Positions 1 through 8,291 of a stretch of DNA of 64,000 nt are shown here, piece after piece; positions within the stretch are counted from its first letter, which is position 1, and each line of letters starts with the position of its first letter. Origin of the DNA: Bog-159 sp035499555 (GTDB lineage Bacteria > Acidobacteriota > Terriglobia > Bryobacterales > Bryobacteraceae); NCBI GenBank assembly GCA_035499555.1, contig DATJYO010000076.1, positions 1 through 64,000 on the forward strand. The letters run 5' to 3'. The translations under genes were made by a program, and so were the position numbers. Below the pieces are notes generated by a model. It had not been told where the DNA came from. It did not search any database and was given only the letters and a program-made list of their open reading frames with translations.

Positions 1-518
1 GTCACGTCCGCGCGCAGATGAACGGTCTCCATCTCACCGGCGGTGACACCATGAATTACTGGATCAATGACTATCGCGCGCAGTTACTGCAGACCATCCG
101 CGAATGGGATTTTCTCCTCATCAACGATAGCGAAGCGCGCATGCTCTCCGGCGAACACAACCTCCGCCGCGCCGCCGCCAAAATCCTCCAGATGGGGCCG
201 TCCATCCTCGTCATCAAGCGCGGCGAATACGGCGCCATCCTCTTCCACCACACCGGACACTTCATCGCCCCCGGCTACCTCCTCGAAGACGTCTTCGACC
301 CCACCGGTGCGGGCGATTGCTTCGCCGGCGGCTTCATCGGCTATCTCGCGCGCCAGCGTGCCGGGGCCGGTATCGAGGACCTCCGCCGCGCCGTGATCTA
401 CGGTTCCGTGATGGGCAGCTTCTGCTGCGAGAAATTCGGCGTGGACCGCTTCCGCACCCTGACCATGGATGAAGTCGAGGACCGGTATCGCGAATTCAAG
501 GCATGCACGGATTTCTGA
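1..518 (+). CDS. PfkB-family carbohydrate kinase, C-terminal part (5' end outside window)
   Basis: This is the C-terminal half of a ribokinase/PfkB-type sugar or nucleoside kinase, which transfers phosphate from ATP to a hydroxyl of its substrate in the cytoplasm. The reading frame is open from the first full codon at base 3, so the gene begins upstream of the window. The diagnostic PfkB signature DPTGAGDCFAGG lies near bases 298-333; its Asp in GAGD is the catalytic base in this family. The segment INDSEARMLSG is also typical of the family. The substrate cannot be told from this portion. The stop lies 50 nt inside the following glycosyltransferase frame, which suggests co-translation. Confidence 0.85.
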   Translation, partial: HVRAQMNGLHLTGGDTMNYWINDYRAQLLQTIREWDFLLINDSEARMLSGEHNLRRAAAKILQMGPSILVIKRGEYGAILFHHTGHFIAPGYLLEDVFDPTGAGDCFAGGFIGYLARQRAGAGIEDLRRAVIYGSVMGSFCCEKFGVDRFRTLTMDEVEDRYREFKACTDF

Positions 519-2094
519 GTCCGCGGCGGTAGTCGCGCTGCTGGGTCTCTGGAGCGCCGCCTGGGTCTGGTTCTTCTATCGGCACGGTTGGCTGGCATAC
601 TACGGCGATGCCGAAGCGCACCTGAACATCGCGCGCCGTATCCTGGACTCGCGCACGCCCGGCTACGACCAGATCGGCTCCGTGTGGCTGCCCCTGCCGC
701 ACGTCCTCTTCATGCTGTTCGCGCGCAATGACGCGCTGTGGCACAGCGGACTGGCTGCCTCCATCGTCTCTGGCGCGAGCTTCGTCCTGGCCGCGGCGTT
801 CCTCTATGCCGCCGCCCTGCGCGTCAGCGGCAGCCGCCCGGCTGCTATCGCCGCCGCCGGCGTATTCGCCACCAATCCGAACGTGCTCTATCTACAGTCC
901 ACCGCCATGACCGAGCCGCTGTTCATGGCCTGTCTGCTGGCGGTGGTCTACTGCGCCGTGCGCTTCCGCGACACCCATTCCTGGGCTTCGGTCTGCGCCG
1001 CGGGCGTCGCTGCTTTATGCGGCACCCTGACGCGCTACGACGGCTGGTTCCTGATTCCATTCGTCTGCCTGTTCATCCTGGCGACTGCCCGCCGCGCGCG
1101 TATCGCCAAGGCCGCGCTCTTCGCCGTAATCGCCTCCCTCGGCCCGCTCTATTGGTTGGGACATAACTGGTGGTGCTGCTCGAACGTGCTCGACTTCTAC
1201 AACGGACCCTATTCCGCCAAAGGCATTCAGGCCGGCCAGTATTATCCGGGGATCCACAACTGGGCCAAAGCCTGGCTGTATTTCCGCAGCGCTGCGCGCT
1301 GGTGCGCCGGTGTTCCGCTGCTCTGGATCGGCGCCGCCGGTCTGGCCCTTTCGCTGCTGCGCCGTCCCGCGCGCTGGCCCGCGATCCTGCTTCTATTGCC
1401 CGGCGTCTTCTACGTCTGGAGCATGCATTCCTCCGGCAGCACGCCCATCTTTCTCCCGGATCTGTGGCCCAACAGTTATTACAACTCGCGCTACGGCCTG
1501 GCCCTGTTTCCGGCGCTGGCCTTCGGCGCCGCCATGCTCGCCGCCCGGGTGCCCGCGCGCTACGCTCGTATCGCGGCCACTTCGATCGTCCTGGCCGCCG
1601 CCGCGCCCTGGCTCTTCCAACCGCGGCCGGACGCCTGGATCACCTGGAAGGAATCGCAAGTCAACTCCGACGCCCGCCGCGCCTGGACTCAGGCCGCCGC
1701 CCAATACCTGGCGCCTCGCTACCACCGCGGCTCCGGCATCATCACCACCTTCGGCGACATCACCGGCATCTTCCGCGCCGCCGGCATCCCCCTGCGCGAC
1801 ACCCTCACCTGGGACAATTGGCCGCAATGGCCCGCCGCCGTCGCGCGGCCGGATCTGTTCCTGCACGAGGAGTGGGCCGTCGTCCAGGGCGGTGACCCCG
1901 TGCAGACCGCTCTCATCCGCGCCGGCGCGCGCGGACCGCGCTACGAACTGGTCAAGGTCATCGCCGTCCCCCGCGCCCCGGTCCTGGAGATCTATCATTG
2001 CTGTATCGGCCTGACCCCGCTAGCCAATGACACCAGTTCCCTTCACCAAAGCCCACGGCGCAAAGAACGACTTCCTGCTGACGAAGACCGCTGA
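469..2094 (+). CDS. Predicted GT-C-type membrane glycosyltransferase
   Basis: This is a polytopic inner-membrane protein of 541 residues with about ten hydrophobic segments. It resembles ArnT/PMT-like (GT39/GT-C) glycosyltransferases that use polyprenyl-linked sugars on the outer face of the membrane. Near residue 45 the first loop carries GDAEAHLNIARRI, an acidic motif in the position of the GT-C catalytic Asp, and LTRYDGW follows at about residue 190. ATG 469 is the only ordinary start in frame; it overlaps the kinase gene by 50 nt, and no closer ATG, GTG or TTG exists. The 3' end overlaps dapF by 68 nt, so the last 22 codons are read in two frames. The role is inferred from topology and motifs; donor and acceptor are unknown. 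Confidence 0.65.
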   Translation: MKSRTGIANSRHARISESAAVVALLGLWSAAWVWFFYRHGWLAYYGDAEAHLNIARRILDSRTPGYDQIGSVWLPLPHVLFMLFARNDALWHSGLAASIVSGASFVLAAAFLYAAALRVSGSRPAAIAAAGVFATNPNVLYLQSTAMTEPLFMACLLAVVYCAVRFRDTHSWASVCAAGVAALCGTLTRYDGWFLIPFVCLFILATARRARIAKAALFAVIASLGPLYWLGHNWWCCSNVLDFYNGPYSAKGIQAGQYYPGIHNWAKAWLYFRSAARWCAGVPLLWIGAAGLALSLLRRPARWPAILLLLPGVFYVWSMHSSGSTPIFLPDLWPNSYYNSRYGLALFPALAFGAAMLAARVPARYARIAATSIVLAAAAPWLFQPRPDAWITWKESQVNSDARRAWTQAAAQYLAPRYHRGSGIITTFGDITGIFRAAGIPLRDTLTWDNWPQWPAAVARPDLFLHEEWAVVQGGDPVQTALIRAGARGPRYELVKVIAVPRAPVLEIYHCCIGLTPLANDTSSLHQSPRRKERLPADEDR

Positions 2095-2833
2095 GGCGCC
2101 CGCCGCAGACCTGCCCGCCGTCGCCCGCGCCATCTGCGACCGCCACAGCGGCGCCGGCGCCGATGGCTGGATGCTCGTCGATCTCGCGCCTGGTCCGGAC
2201 TATGACATCGCCATCCGCCTGTTCAATTCCGATGGCAGCGAGGCCGAAATATCCGGCAACGGTACGCGCTGCGCCGCCGCCTTCGCCATCGCCCAGGGCC
2301 ATCCCGGCGATACCGTGCGGGTCGGCACGGGCGCGGGGATCAAGCTCCTGCGCATGCTCGATCGCCGCGGGCACGTCTTCCTGTTCGACATGAACATGGG
2401 ACGCCCCGAGTTCACCGCCGAACGCTTCCTGCTGCCGCTGGCCACCGGCCCGCGTGATGTCACATTACTTTGGGTCGGCAATCCGCAATGCGCCGTTCCC
2501 GTGGATGACTTCGATTTCGACTGGCGCGCCATGGGCGCCGAGATCGAGCGCCACCCGCAGTTTCCCAACCGCACCAACGTCTCGTTTCTGCGCCCCCGCG
2601 ATCCCCACACCCTCGATGTGCGCATCTGGGAGCGTGGCGCTGGCGAAACCATGAGCTCCGGCACCGGCTCCACCGGCGCTTTCGCCGCCGCCGTCCGCCG
2701 CGGACTGATTGTCAGCCCCGCCCAGGTGATCACGCCCGCGGGGCCGCTCGATCTGCGTTGGAATGGTGATGTGTTCCTGAAAGGTCCGGCCGAAATCGTC
2801 GCCGAAGGCGTCTTCTTTGCGCCGCTCGCATAG
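2027..2833 (+). CDS. dapF: Diaminopimelate epimerase family protein with both catalytic Cys replaced by Ser
   Basis: DapF interconverts LL- and meso-diaminopimelate in lysine and peptidoglycan synthesis. The 268-residue length and layout fit: N-terminal FTKAHGAKNDF, NSDGSEAEISGNGTRC near residues 67-82, GNPQC at about 151, and ERGAGET at 202-208. The family pattern N-x-D-G-S-x4-C-G-N-G has Ser76 (TCC at 2252) instead of the catalytic Cys. The second catalytic site, normally ACGTG or ACGSG, reads SSGTGS with Ser211 (TCC at 2657). Both members of the two-base thiol pair are therefore Ser, although the rest of the site is kept. The usual NPH reads NPQ. The start is fixed by the canonical N-terminus. 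It may be a divergent epimerase, a paralogue of other specificity, or catalytically impaired. Confidence 0.8.
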   Translation: MTPVPFTKAHGAKNDFLLTKTAEAPAADLPAVARAICDRHSGAGADGWMLVDLAPGPDYDIAIRLFNSDGSEAEISGNGTRCAAAFAIAQGHPGDTVRVGTGAGIKLLRMLDRRGHVFLFDMNMGRPEFTAERFLLPLATGPRDVTLLWVGNPQCAVPVDDFDFDWRAMGAEIERHPQFPNRTNVSFLRPRDPHTLDVRIWERGAGETMSSGTGSTGAFAAAVRRGLIVSPAQVITPAGPLDLRWNGDVFLKGPAEIVAEGVFFAPLA

Positions 2834-2838
2834 GGAGG

Positions 2839-3207
2839 CTACGGATGCGCGGGCTGCTCGCCTTCCGGCGGGTGCATGGCCGGTTCTTCCGAGCCGCGAT
2901 GGCACGTGTAACAGGTCACGTGCATCTTGCCGTCCGGAAAATTCCCGTTGATCTCGTGCGTCATTAGCAGCATCTTGCGTGCGATCTGCTTGGTGGGTTT
3001 CTCGTCACTGGCGAAATCGCCCTGCACGTGGCAGAAATCGCAGCGTACCCCCAAAGCCACCCGGAACCCCTGCATGGCCGGCATCAACTGCTCCGGCTTC
3101 AAGATCTTCAGGTTCTTCGGCGGCGGCATGTGGTGCTCCCGCGGCGGGCCGGGCTCCTGGCCGAATGCGGCCACGGTCAACAACAACGACAGCATCATTG
3201 GTCTCAT
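2839..3207 (-). CDS. Small periplasmic di-haem cytochrome c
   Basis: This is a secreted 122-residue protein with a short signal peptide (MRPMMLSLLLTVAAFGQ). Two CxxCH haem-attachment sites are present: CDFCH near residue 56 and CYTCH near residue 99. Their spacing, and the segment RVALGVRCDFCHV, resemble the photosynthetic-reaction-centre cytochrome-c-subunit-like family that is common in non-phototrophic Acidobacteriota. A role as a periplasmic electron carrier is inferred; no partner oxidase or dehydrogenase is adjacent. It ends 5 nt from the convergent end of dapF, and its start is about 26 nt downstream of the stop of the next minus-strand gene. Confidence 0.8.
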   Translation of the reverse strand: MRPMMLSLLLTVAAFGQEPGPPREHHMPPPKNLKILKPEQLMPAMQGFRVALGVRCDFCHVQGDFASDEKPTKQIARKMLLMTHEINGNFPDGKMHVTCYTCHRGSEEPAMHPPEGEQPAHP

Positions 3208-3233
3208 AGGCGCTTATTATCACATGCGGCGGC

Positions 3234-6200
3234 CTAGTTGATGGTGAAGGTCAGCGCATTGGACGTACCGCCGCCCGGCGCCGGATTCCGCACCGTGACG
3301 CTGGCCGTGCCCGCATTCGCAATATCCGCGGCCTGGATTTTGGCCGTCACCTGTCCGCTGTTCACGAAGGTGGTCGTGCGCGCGGCGCCATTCCACATGA
3401 CCGAGCATCCGGAGACGAAGTTCGAACCGTTCACCGTCAAGGTAAAGGCTTTGCCGCCGTGCGTCGCGCTGGGGGGCGACAGTGAAACCAAGCCAGGGAG
3501 CGGATTGAGCGGCACTACGTTGACACTCTCCGTGGCGCTCGCGCTGTTCCCGATCGGATCCACGGCTGAAGCCGTGATGGTCCGGCTCCCCGCCGGTCCG
3601 GAAAGTGCCGGGAAATTCGCGGTATAGGTATTAGTCCCGCTAGACTTGGCGATCACCAGTTCCGACGGGTCGATTGCCCCGTTCCCGTTCGCGTCGAAAG
3701 ACACCGTGACGGATTGCACCTGGATGTTGTCCGTAGCCGTGACCGTCACCTTCAGCGGCTGCGTCAATCCCACCTTTCCGTTCGCCGCCGGCGATTTGAT
3801 GGCTACCACCGGCGGAGTCGTATCCGTCGGACCGTTGGTATTCACATAGTCGGCAAAGCTGGTCTCGGGGGTGAACTGCTGATCCTCCGGAAACGTGCCG
3901 AATGCCAAACCTAAGGTGTTTCCCAGGTGCAGCATGGCATCCGAAAAATTGTGCTGCAGATTGGCCCAGTCGTCGAAGGTGGGATCGTTGGCGCCCGAGT
4001 AGCTCTGTACGGCCGACGCGGTGTTACAGACATTCTGCCAGCTATAGCTCATCAGGCTGAGATAGTTGTTGCCTTTGAACTGGTAGTGATCGGTACCGCC
4101 GTGCCGCAGTCCCAGCGTGTGGCCGAGTTCGTGCGCCATTACGCGCCATTGCAGGCATGGAGTCCCCGTGAGTCCCGCGGGCGTGACGTTCTTGGCGTAC
4201 GGCGGGACCTGCGTGGGCCCGGTCGCGACCATGAAGTCGTTGCCCGGCAGTGAATTGTTGTCCGGGCTGGGCCAGAAGAACACCTCTGAGTTGCCCAGGT
4301 TGCCTAACAAAATGCTGAAGGTGCTGGTCGAATCCGGAACGGTGGTCCAGTTGCCGATCGTCTGGAGAGTGGTCGAATTCAGTTCGTCGTTGATGGTCTG
4401 ATACTGTCCGGCTCCCTTGCCGCCGGTGATCTTAATGACATGGCCGAAGCCGGTCTGCCCGCCATCCACCGGCAACGGGGGCAGCGGGCTCTGCGAGGTA
4501 AGGGTGTTCGGTCCGGCAACCGCCACTTTCCAGCTATAGGCTCCGCCGTTGTCTTTGTAAGCGTCGAAGTAACCGCCGAAGACGCCGAAGTGGAACGCGA
4601 GCTCCCGCCCATCCTTGTCCTGCGATCCGAAGTAGTTGTCTTTCACATCCTGGAACCCCCGCGTCGTCACCCCGGGAATAGTCAACGCGTTCGGCTTGTT
4701 GAAGTACAGCAGTTCTGCGTAACCCGTGTGACTATTGCCGCTTGCCCCGATCTTTCCGCCGCCGTCCAGCGGCCCAGCGCCCATGTTGAGTGAGAACGGG
4801 CCGCCGTTCTTGTCGCTGCCGCTGCCGCCGTCGATGTGCAGCGCGATTCCCTTGGGAATCGACGCCGGCGCCGTGTTGTCGATCCGCACGCCATACATCG
4901 TGCCGGTGAGCGCCGGCGCGTTCTCGAACATGCTCACGAACGGCGTCACCGTTCCCTGGCCGGATACCGGGCTGATCACTCCCGGAGCCGGCTGATAACT
5001 GAAGGCCAGTCCCGAGTTGTCCGTGATCCAGTCGAGTTGCAGGAAGACATCCCGGGAGTTCACGTTCGCTCCCATCGACGCCAGATCCAGATCCACCACG
5101 CCGTCCTGGTCCATATCGATGCCGGTGGTCTCCCAGTGGTCCAGGAGTCCGTCCTGATCCGAATCCAGGTGGTTGGCGCGTACGATGACCTGGTTGCCGT
5201 TGGCAGTGGATGCCCAGAACGCCACCCGGTGATCGCCGCGCCGCATGGTGCGGACAGCTCCGGTCTCGTCTTCGGCCGCGTTCGCCACACTGTCGTACGC
5301 GCCGATGGCCGTCACCACGTTCGACCCGATCCGGTCGTTGATCTGTACCACCGGGATGGCGGTGCGCGCGTGCGAGGTGATGACCGTCGCGGCCAGGTAA
5401 TTCTCGATGTCCACCCGCACGGTCCAGAGTCCTTGTTGCGCGGAGAAGAATAAGGGCGTGCCGTTCTTCAGCACCGGGTTAGCCCGGCTGGCTTGCGAAG
5501 GCGTACCGACAAAAGAAACCACGAAGCTGTCGTTGGCGATTCCCGACGCGCCCAGCCCCAGGTTCGTCACCGCCACGCGCGTGCTGGTTCCATAACCCGT
5601 CGGGGTGAAGTAGATCGGGTTGCCCGCATCGTCGAATCCGAGTTCCGCCCCCGGCTGGCAGGTCTCGCCCGGATCGCAAAAGCCGTCATTGTTGCCGCCG
5701 GTATTGGGAGTCTCCACCATGAGGCCGGTGAGCCGCGTGATGATCCAGGACGACGTACCTTTCCAGGCGGCGAATATCCCCGGCCCTGCGTTAATGCTTA
5801 ATGCGGCAGTGCCGGCGGCATTCAAAGTCCCCTGGAACGCGATCACGTTCCCATCGCGCGAAATGCCCGGCGCCGAATCGATCGAATCGAAGTACGTATG
5901 ATCGGCGATCACCGTGAAATGCGCCAGGCCGCTGGCGTACAGCAGAATCTGGAAATCGGTCGCGGGATTCGATCCCGGGTTGAACAGCAATACGTCGCCC
6001 ACATCGTCGATCATCGGCTCGCCCACGCTGACACTGACATCGGCCTTGTGCGTTCCGCCCGCCGCCAGGCTCTGCACCAGGTACTTGAGCTGCGGATTCC
6101 TGGAGTCCAGCGCGATGAAAGCCGCGTCTCCCTTTTTGTTCACGCTCGGATACGGGAATACCGCGCCGTAAGTCTGGCCGTTGCCGCCGCGCCCGGCGTA

Positions 6201-6647
6201 CCGGAACGAATCCGGGGTCGCGGTATTCCAGACCCGGATCGAAGTGGTGGCCGGACTCGTGGTCGTAATGCTGTCCTTGGAAACAAAGAAAGCCGCCCCC
6301 GGATAGGTGGAGCCGACTTGCACCGCGGGGTCATAGATTTCGCTGCTGCCGATCTCGCCCGGATTGATCGGTGTGGCCGCCGGATGGTTGTGCCCGTCTC
6401 CGAGGAACAGGGCGCTGCCCGGCAGCGCGGACGTCTGCGCCACGAATCCCACCTGGCCCAGATCGTTGATCGCCGGATAACTGCCCAGCGACGTAAAGTT
6501 GTTGCCGTTGCAACTCCCGGTTTGCGCCACGATGTAGTATTCGAAAAACCTTCCCGGAATCGGGTTGCCGGTGCACTGCGCGAAGACGGCCGGACCGATG
6601 ACCGGCAACAATAAGAGAATCGTAAGACGGCGGAATCCTGTTGGCAT
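3234..6647 (-). CDS. Large secreted metzincin-like metalloprotease with Ig-like and IPT/TIG domains
   Basis: This is a predicted secreted multidomain protein of 1137 residues. The start at 6647 is chosen because it gives a clean signal peptide (MPTGFRRLTILLLLPVIGP, ending AVFA-Q); an in-frame start 36 nt upstream would precede it with 12 hydrophilic residues. The N-terminal 400 residues contain beta-propeller-like repeats (PAINDLGQVGFVAQ and similar). A Ca-binding-like segment, DSDQDGLLDHWETTGIDMDQ, follows. The catalytic site is HELGHTLGLRH (His839, Glu840, His843, His849) with a possible Met-turn SLMSY (Met866), which fits a metzincin zinc peptidase. After it come a bacterial Ig-like domain (PVVAIKSPAANG onward) and a terminal IPT/TIG domain. 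Substrate and localisation after export are unknown. Confidence 0.72.
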   Translation of the reverse strand: MPTGFRRLTILLLLPVIGPAVFAQCTGNPIPGRFFEYYIVAQTGSCNGNNFTSLGSYPAINDLGQVGFVAQTSALPGSALFLGDGHNHPAATPINPGEIGSSEIYDPAVQVGSTYPGAAFFVSKDSITTTSPATTSIRVWNTATPDSFRYAGRGGNGQTYGAVFPYPSVNKKGDAAFIALDSRNPQLKYLVQSLAAGGTHKADVSVSVGEPMIDDVGDVLLFNPGSNPATDFQILLYASGLAHFTVIADHTYFDSIDSAPGISRDGNVIAFQGTLNAAGTAALSINAGPGIFAAWKGTSSWIITRLTGLMVETPNTGGNNDGFCDPGETCQPGAELGFDDAGNPIYFTPTGYGTSTRVAVTNLGLGASGIANDSFVVSFVGTPSQASRANPVLKNGTPLFFSAQQGLWTVRVDIENYLAATVITSHARTAIPVVQINDRIGSNVVTAIGAYDSVANAAEDETGAVRTMRRGDHRVAFWASTANGNQVIVRANHLDSDQDGLLDHWETTGIDMDQDGVVDLDLASMGANVNSRDVFLQLDWITDNSGLAFSYQPAPGVISPVSGQGTVTPFVSMFENAPALTGTMYGVRIDNTAPASIPKGIALHIDGGSGSDKNGGPFSLNMGAGPLDGGGKIGASGNSHTGYAELLYFNKPNALTIPGVTTRGFQDVKDNYFGSQDKDGRELAFHFGVFGGYFDAYKDNGGAYSWKVAVAGPNTLTSQSPLPPLPVDGGQTGFGHVIKITGGKGAGQYQTINDELNSTTLQTIGNWTTVPDSTSTFSILLGNLGNSEVFFWPSPDNNSLPGNDFMVATGPTQVPPYAKNVTPAGLTGTPCLQWRVMAHELGHTLGLRHGGTDHYQFKGNNYLSLMSYSWQNVCNTASAVQSYSGANDPTFDDWANLQHNFSDAMLHLGNTLGLAFGTFPEDQQFTPETSFADYVNTNGPTDTTPPVVAIKSPAANGKVGLTQPLKVTVTATDNIQVQSVTVSFDANGNGAIDPSELVIAKSSGTNTYTANFPALSGPAGSRTITASAVDPIGNSASATESVNVVPLNPLPGLVSLSPPSATHGGKAFTLTVNGSNFVSGCSVMWNGAARTTTFVNSGQVTAKIQAADIANAGTASVTVRNPAPGGGTSNALTFTIN

Positions 6648-6678
6648 GTGACCCAAGTCCCCTGCGGTGATGTATTGC

Positions 6679-6738
6679 CCCACATACAGTAGCGCAGGAG
6701 AGGTGCGAAACGCATCAGATTTCCGCTACAAATGTGGG
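6679..6738. repeat. Imperfect inverted repeat between peroxiredoxin and metzincin-like gene
   Basis: CCCACAT-ACA-GTAGCG at 6679-6694 pairs with CGCTAC-AA-ATGTGGG at 6724-6738, giving 13 base pairs interrupted by a small internal loop, around a 29-nt loop. It sits in the only gap between two minus-strand genes and ends 32 nt upstream of the metzincin start. No T-run follows on the minus strand, so a classical terminator is unlikely; it may be an RNA leader structure or an operator. Confidence 0.4.
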
Positions 6739-6761
6739 AAAGCGTGGTACCAGCAGTCCTG

Positions 6762-7205
6762 TTATTGGGCCGCGGCCAGTACTTCGCCGGGATCGGGCTT
6801 GCCACGCCTGGCGTAGCGAATGGTCCCCTTGGGGTCGATCAGGTAGACCGTGCGCTTGACGAACAGGCCGTTAGCGCGATACAGCCCGGCGACCTTTTGC
6901 CCGGTATCCACCAGCAGCGGAAACGGGAATCGATACTTCTCCTGAAACCGCTGATGGCTGCCGGAGCCGGCCGGGTTCACGCCGAAGACCTGCACGTTGC
7001 GTTCGCGCGCCGCCTCCCACTGGTCGCGGAACTCGCATAGTTGCTTCCGGCACGTGGGCGTGTCATCGCCGGGATAGAACACCAACACCACGTTCTTGCC
7101 GCGCAGCTTGGATAGAGTCACTAACCGGCCGTCCGGTTTGGAGAGCGTGAAATCGGGCGCCGGCGAACCGGCAGGCAGCGGATCGGAGAAGAGCCAGTCG
7201 AGCAT
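6762..7205 (-). CDS. Peroxiredoxin of the BCP/PrxQ type
   Basis: This is a thiol peroxidase of 147 residues that reduces hydrogen peroxide and organic peroxides using an external thiol donor. The thioredoxin-fold core is recognisable: APDFTL near residue 16, then VFYPGDDTPTCRKQLCEFRD, with peroxidatic Cys52 and a candidate resolving Cys57 five residues later, the spacing of atypical 2-Cys PrxQ proteins. No signal peptide is visible, so it is probably cytoplasmic. It follows the GNAT gene by 6 nt on the same strand and may be co-transcribed with it. The electron donor cannot be told from context. Confidence 0.88.
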   Translation of the reverse strand: MLDWLFSDPLPAGSPAPDFTLSKPDGRLVTLSKLRGKNVVLVFYPGDDTPTCRKQLCEFRDQWEAARERNVQVFGVNPAGSGSHQRFQEKYRFPFPLLVDTGQKVAGLYRANGLFVKRTVYLIDPKGTIRYARRGKPDPGEVLAAAQ

Positions 7206-7211
7206 ACGCTC

Positions 7212-8198
7212 TCAGAACCCTTCCCAAACGTACGCAAAGAATTTGCGGATCGTCTCGAACCCGACCTGTTCGTAAAGCCGGATTGCCTCCCGGTTGCAGG
7301 CGGTCACCGTCAGGCTGGTCTTCCGGCAGCCCGCCTGCCGCAGCAATTCGAGCGACTGCCGCAGCATCTCGTAACCCACGCCCGCGCCGCGCACCCCCGG
7401 CGCCGTGCAGATCTGGGTGATGTGGCCGCAATATGGCATCACCAGGCTGGCCAGGCACACGCCGCAGATCCGTCCGCTGATCCGCTCGAACGCCGCCAGC
7501 GAAGCCGGCTTGAAGAACGTCCCGCAGCCCGGGTATTCCACAATGTTGAACAGGAACCGCCGCGCGCCGCCGATCGAGCGGTACTGGTCGTTGATCTGGC
7601 TGTCTACGTGGCCTTCATACGCTGCCGCGATGAGTTGCGCGGTCGGCTCATGAAAGTGGTCCGACCACCTCTCCAAATACACCCGGTTGCCCCCTGGCAC
7701 GCGCCGCGACGGCCCCAGCGCCGCCCGCTCCAGGTCCAGCATCATGAAGTTGCGTTCGAAGCCGCGCAGATGCCGGGCTAAGGGCATCTCCGCCAGGGGA
7801 GGCGGACGCGTCATCATCAATTGCGACTCGATTCGCGCCACGTGCGGCGCCGAAGTCAAAGCTCCCAGCACCGATTCGAGCAGCAGGTTCTCGTTCTCCG
7901 CGCTGCGCCGGGCCGCGCGCACGAACAGATCGCCGATCAGACCTTTATGGTCCTCCTGCACGTAGTAGGCGTAGCCCGCCGCCTCCCCGTCTTCCACCAG
8001 GGCGTAGCCGTTCAGGGACCGCATATCCACGAACCGCCGCACCAGGTCGGCCGACTTATGGAAGTCCCAGTCCAGCAGATCCCGCCAGGCCGCGATCTCC
8101 TCGTCCAGCATCGGATTCAGATCTTCACTGCCTAATTGGCGCAGGTCCACGAGAGTCGGGCTGTGCGCTCCGGGAGATGGTTCGAGGCGCGCCGCCAT
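7212..8198 (-). CDS. GNAT-family N-acetyltransferase
   Basis: This is a protein of 328 residues. Its C-terminal third has the GNAT acetyl-CoA-binding core: ITQICTAPGVRGAGVGYEML is motif A with the R/G-x-x-G-x-G/A pyrophosphate loop, followed by SLTVTACNREAIRLYEQVGF, the motif B signature. The N-terminal half may be a second, degenerate GNAT fold (QEDHKGLIGDLFVRAARR). The start at 8198 is chosen because the frame stays open far upstream only as antisense of the neighbouring M50 gene, and MAARLEPS begins just after that gene's control region. It is divergent from the M50 gene and upstream of the peroxiredoxin. The acceptor is unknown. Confidence 0.78.
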   Translation of the reverse strand: MAARLEPSPGAHSPTLVDLRQLGSEDLNPMLDEEIAAWRDLLDWDFHKSADLVRRFVDMRSLNGYALVEDGEAAGYAYYVQEDHKGLIGDLFVRAARRSAENENLLLESVLGALTSAPHVARIESQLMMTRPPPLAEMPLARHLRGFERNFMMLDLERAALGPSRRVPGGNRVYLERWSDHFHEPTAQLIAAAYEGHVDSQINDQYRSIGGARRFLFNIVEYPGCGTFFKPASLAAFERISGRICGVCLASLVMPYCGHITQICTAPGVRGAGVGYEMLRQSLELLRQAGCRKTSLTVTACNREAIRLYEQVGFETIRKFFAYVWEGF

Positions 8199-8291
8199 TT
8201 GGACGCTATTGTAACATCGGCCACTCTTGTATTTGGTGACACGGCGGTAGTTGACGTGCACCGTAGAAATCGAAAGCGAGGAGTAAAAACT

